Below, piece by piece: positions 4,764 through 5,869 of a stretch of DNA of 5,869 nucleotides; the first letter of the stretch is position 1, and each line of letters begins with the position of its first letter. The notes beneath the pieces are model-generated. The model saw only the letters and a program-made list of their open reading frames with translations, was not told the DNA's origin and searched no databases. The stretch is from Nitrosarchaeum sp. (GTDB lineage: Archaea > Thermoproteota > Nitrososphaeria > Nitrososphaerales > Nitrosopumilaceae), in assembly GCA_009697485.1 (NCBI GenBank), contig SICY01000060.1:1-5869 (forward strand), written 5' to 3'. The translations under genes were made by a program, and so were the position numbers.

Positions 4764-5869
4764 TTAGTTTTTACTTATTTTGATGAGGACTTTTTCGCCT
4801 TTGCTTGAATTATTTTGATATACTGTTCTTGTTTTATACCCTTGTTTTTGTAGGCATCCGTCCAAAATAGATACCCATGGCAATGAATGACCGCTATTCA
4901 ATTTTGATTCTATTGTTATGTTTTTAGTGTTAGCATCAAAATTCACATGGCCAGAGCACATGATTTGTAGTACAGCATCCATGATCTCAATTATTTCATC
5001 AAGTGATTTACCTTTTAAATTGATTCCATTCTTTTCAAGTAATTTGAGCATATCCAGCTCAGGTTTTTTTGAAATCATTGTTGAATTTAGAATATGTGTT
5101 AATCCATTTTCATTAATGATACGAATAATTTTGTAAACTTCTTGAGCTTCATTTTTTGTCATGTCTGCAAGTGATTCTGTTTTAATTGAATTTCTCCAAA
5201 TATCTGCAAACATCCTATTCTGATTTACCCCTAATACCTCTGTTGATGAGAATATTGCTCCCTTGCCATTTTCATTGTTTACCATCAATACTTCTGTTTC
5301 ATCAAAAACAAAACAATTTTGTATTATGTCTGAGATTCTGATTTTCACTTCATTTGGAATTGCTCTGTATGATTCTGAGCAAATCTGTGCTGATGGCAAC
5401 AATAATCTGACTTCTAAATTCCTGCGAAGTACTGATAGTAACTGCTCTTTACATTCTTCTAATAATCCCAATCCCCATTGATCTACCATGATGTTAATTG
5501 AAGATTTTGAACATTCAATCATTGTTCTTAGATGTTCTAAGACATTGTTTGCACTAACGTGAAAATACCTTTTTTCTTCCGAACCTCTAGACTTTCTGCT
5601 TTCTTCACTTGCTTTTTTTAGATTTGAAACCAAGGTATTCATTGCATTTACTTTGTTAATTTGCTCATGGATAATTGAATCAAATGCATCTTCAGGTGCA
5701 ATTGCCGTGCACATGATTGGCTTGCTTTTTGAAATTATTGCCAACTTCTTGTTTTCCAGCTTTAATAACGTGGGATATATCTTGGTTCTTGGTAGATCTG
5801 AATAATACGCAAGTTCGCCTGCAGATATTGTTCCTTTTGAGATAAGGGCAACATATGCCTGAGCCTCAT
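4764..5869 (-). CDS. TrmB-family transcriptional regulator (partial, N-terminus beyond window)
   Basis: TrmB proteins are archaeal regulators with an N-terminal winged helix that binds DNA and a C-terminal part that senses a ligand. The frame is open to the window edge: 367 codons are visible, starting with EAQAYVALISKGTISAGELA. A start inside the window, such as the TTG at 5744, would cut off the DNA-binding helix. Visible residues 1-50 form the helix-turn-helix, with LPRTKIYPTLLKLENKKL as the recognition helix and wing. Residues about 65-95 look like a coiled coil for dimerisation. Residues 100-235 resemble the phospholipase-D-like effector region (SSINIMVDQWGLGLLEECKE at 122-141), without HKD catalytic motifs. 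The last 100 residues (about 268-367), with LPWVSILDGCLQKQGYKTRT, are an extra domain I do not recognise. The Rid gene follows 25 bases downstream. The ligand and target genes are unknown. Confidence 0.82.
   Translation of the reverse strand, partial: EAQAYVALISKGTISAGELAYYSDLPRTKIYPTLLKLENKKLAIISKSKPIMCTAIAPEDAFDSIIHEQINKVNAMNTLVSNLKKASEESRKSRGSEEKRYFHVSANNVLEHLRTMIECSKSSINIMVDQWGLGLLEECKEQLLSVLRRNLEVRLLLPSAQICSESYRAIPNEVKIRISDIIQNCFVFDETEVLMVNNENGKGAIFSSTEVLGVNQNRMFADIWRNSIKTESLADMTKNEAQEVYKIIRIINENGLTHILNSTMISKKPELDMLKLLEKNGINLKGKSLDEIIEIMDAVLQIMCSGHVNFDANTKNITIESKLNSGHSLPWVSILDGCLQKQGYKTRTVYQNNSSKGEKVLIKISKN

Noticed and set aside
5267..5480. Active phospholipase-D-type nuclease in the regulator
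   Set aside because: The region resembles the phospholipase-D-like effector part of TrmB proteins but contains no HxKxxxxD motif, so a catalytic role is not supported.
4918..5481. Two plus-strand frames of 72 codons inside the regulator gene
   Set aside because: They are antisense to the TrmB-like gene and look like chance frames in AT-rich DNA.
1..5869. Mobile element, CRISPR array or defence island
   Set aside because: No transposase, integrase, regularly spaced repeats, target-site duplications or known defence genes were found; the genes look like ordinary chromosomal ones.

Overview
This AT-rich window looks like part of a Nitrosopumilus-type ammonia-oxidising archaeon (Nitrososphaerota, formerly Thaumarchaeota). 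The basis is a small amicyanin-like blue-copper protein with an N-terminal hydrophobic segment, a DHH/DHHA1 phosphoesterase of the archaeal RecJ-like kind, a TrmB-family regulator, very short intergenic gaps, and TATA-like boxes placed about 25-35 bases upstream of start codons, as expected for archaeal leaderless or nearly leaderless transcripts. The assignment rests on protein character, not on a database search.

Layout from left to right. Bases 1-86 (+) are the last codons of uvrC, recognisable from the RDETHRF motif; no helix-hairpin-helix tail follows. It converges with a cupredoxin gene (106-687, -). A 329-base stretch without genes (688-1016) follows; it holds the cupredoxin promoter, a weak inverted repeat and, at its right edge, a striking 58-base imperfect hairpin (961-1018). 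Next is a small gene (1017-1397, -) that reads as an RNase H-fold protein with two of its four acidic catalytic positions replaced by lysine. Divergent from it is a small unknown gene (1420-1680, +), which ends three bases from the end of a citrate synthase gene (1684-2853, -). On the other side of citrate synthase, divergently oriented, lies a second small unknown gene (2967-3164, +). The two small unknown proteins share a clear 14-residue motif. Then comes the DHH phosphoesterase gene (3209-4264, +), convergent with a Rid-family gene (4286-4738, -). The Rid gene sits 25 bases behind a TrmB-like regulator (4764 to the window edge, -) whose start lies outside the window.

How the genes might work together. 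Most look like ordinary chromosomal housekeeping genes: nucleotide-excision repair (uvrC), copper redox chemistry (cupredoxin), central carbon metabolism (citrate synthase), nucleic-acid processing (DHH protein) and clearance of reactive imines (Rid protein). The TrmB-Rid pair may be one operon. There is no sign of a mobile element, CRISPR array, rRNA or tRNA. I found no clear new multi-gene system. The best leads are the two motif-sharing small proteins on either side of citrate synthase, the degenerate RNase H-like protein, and the structured hairpin next to it.
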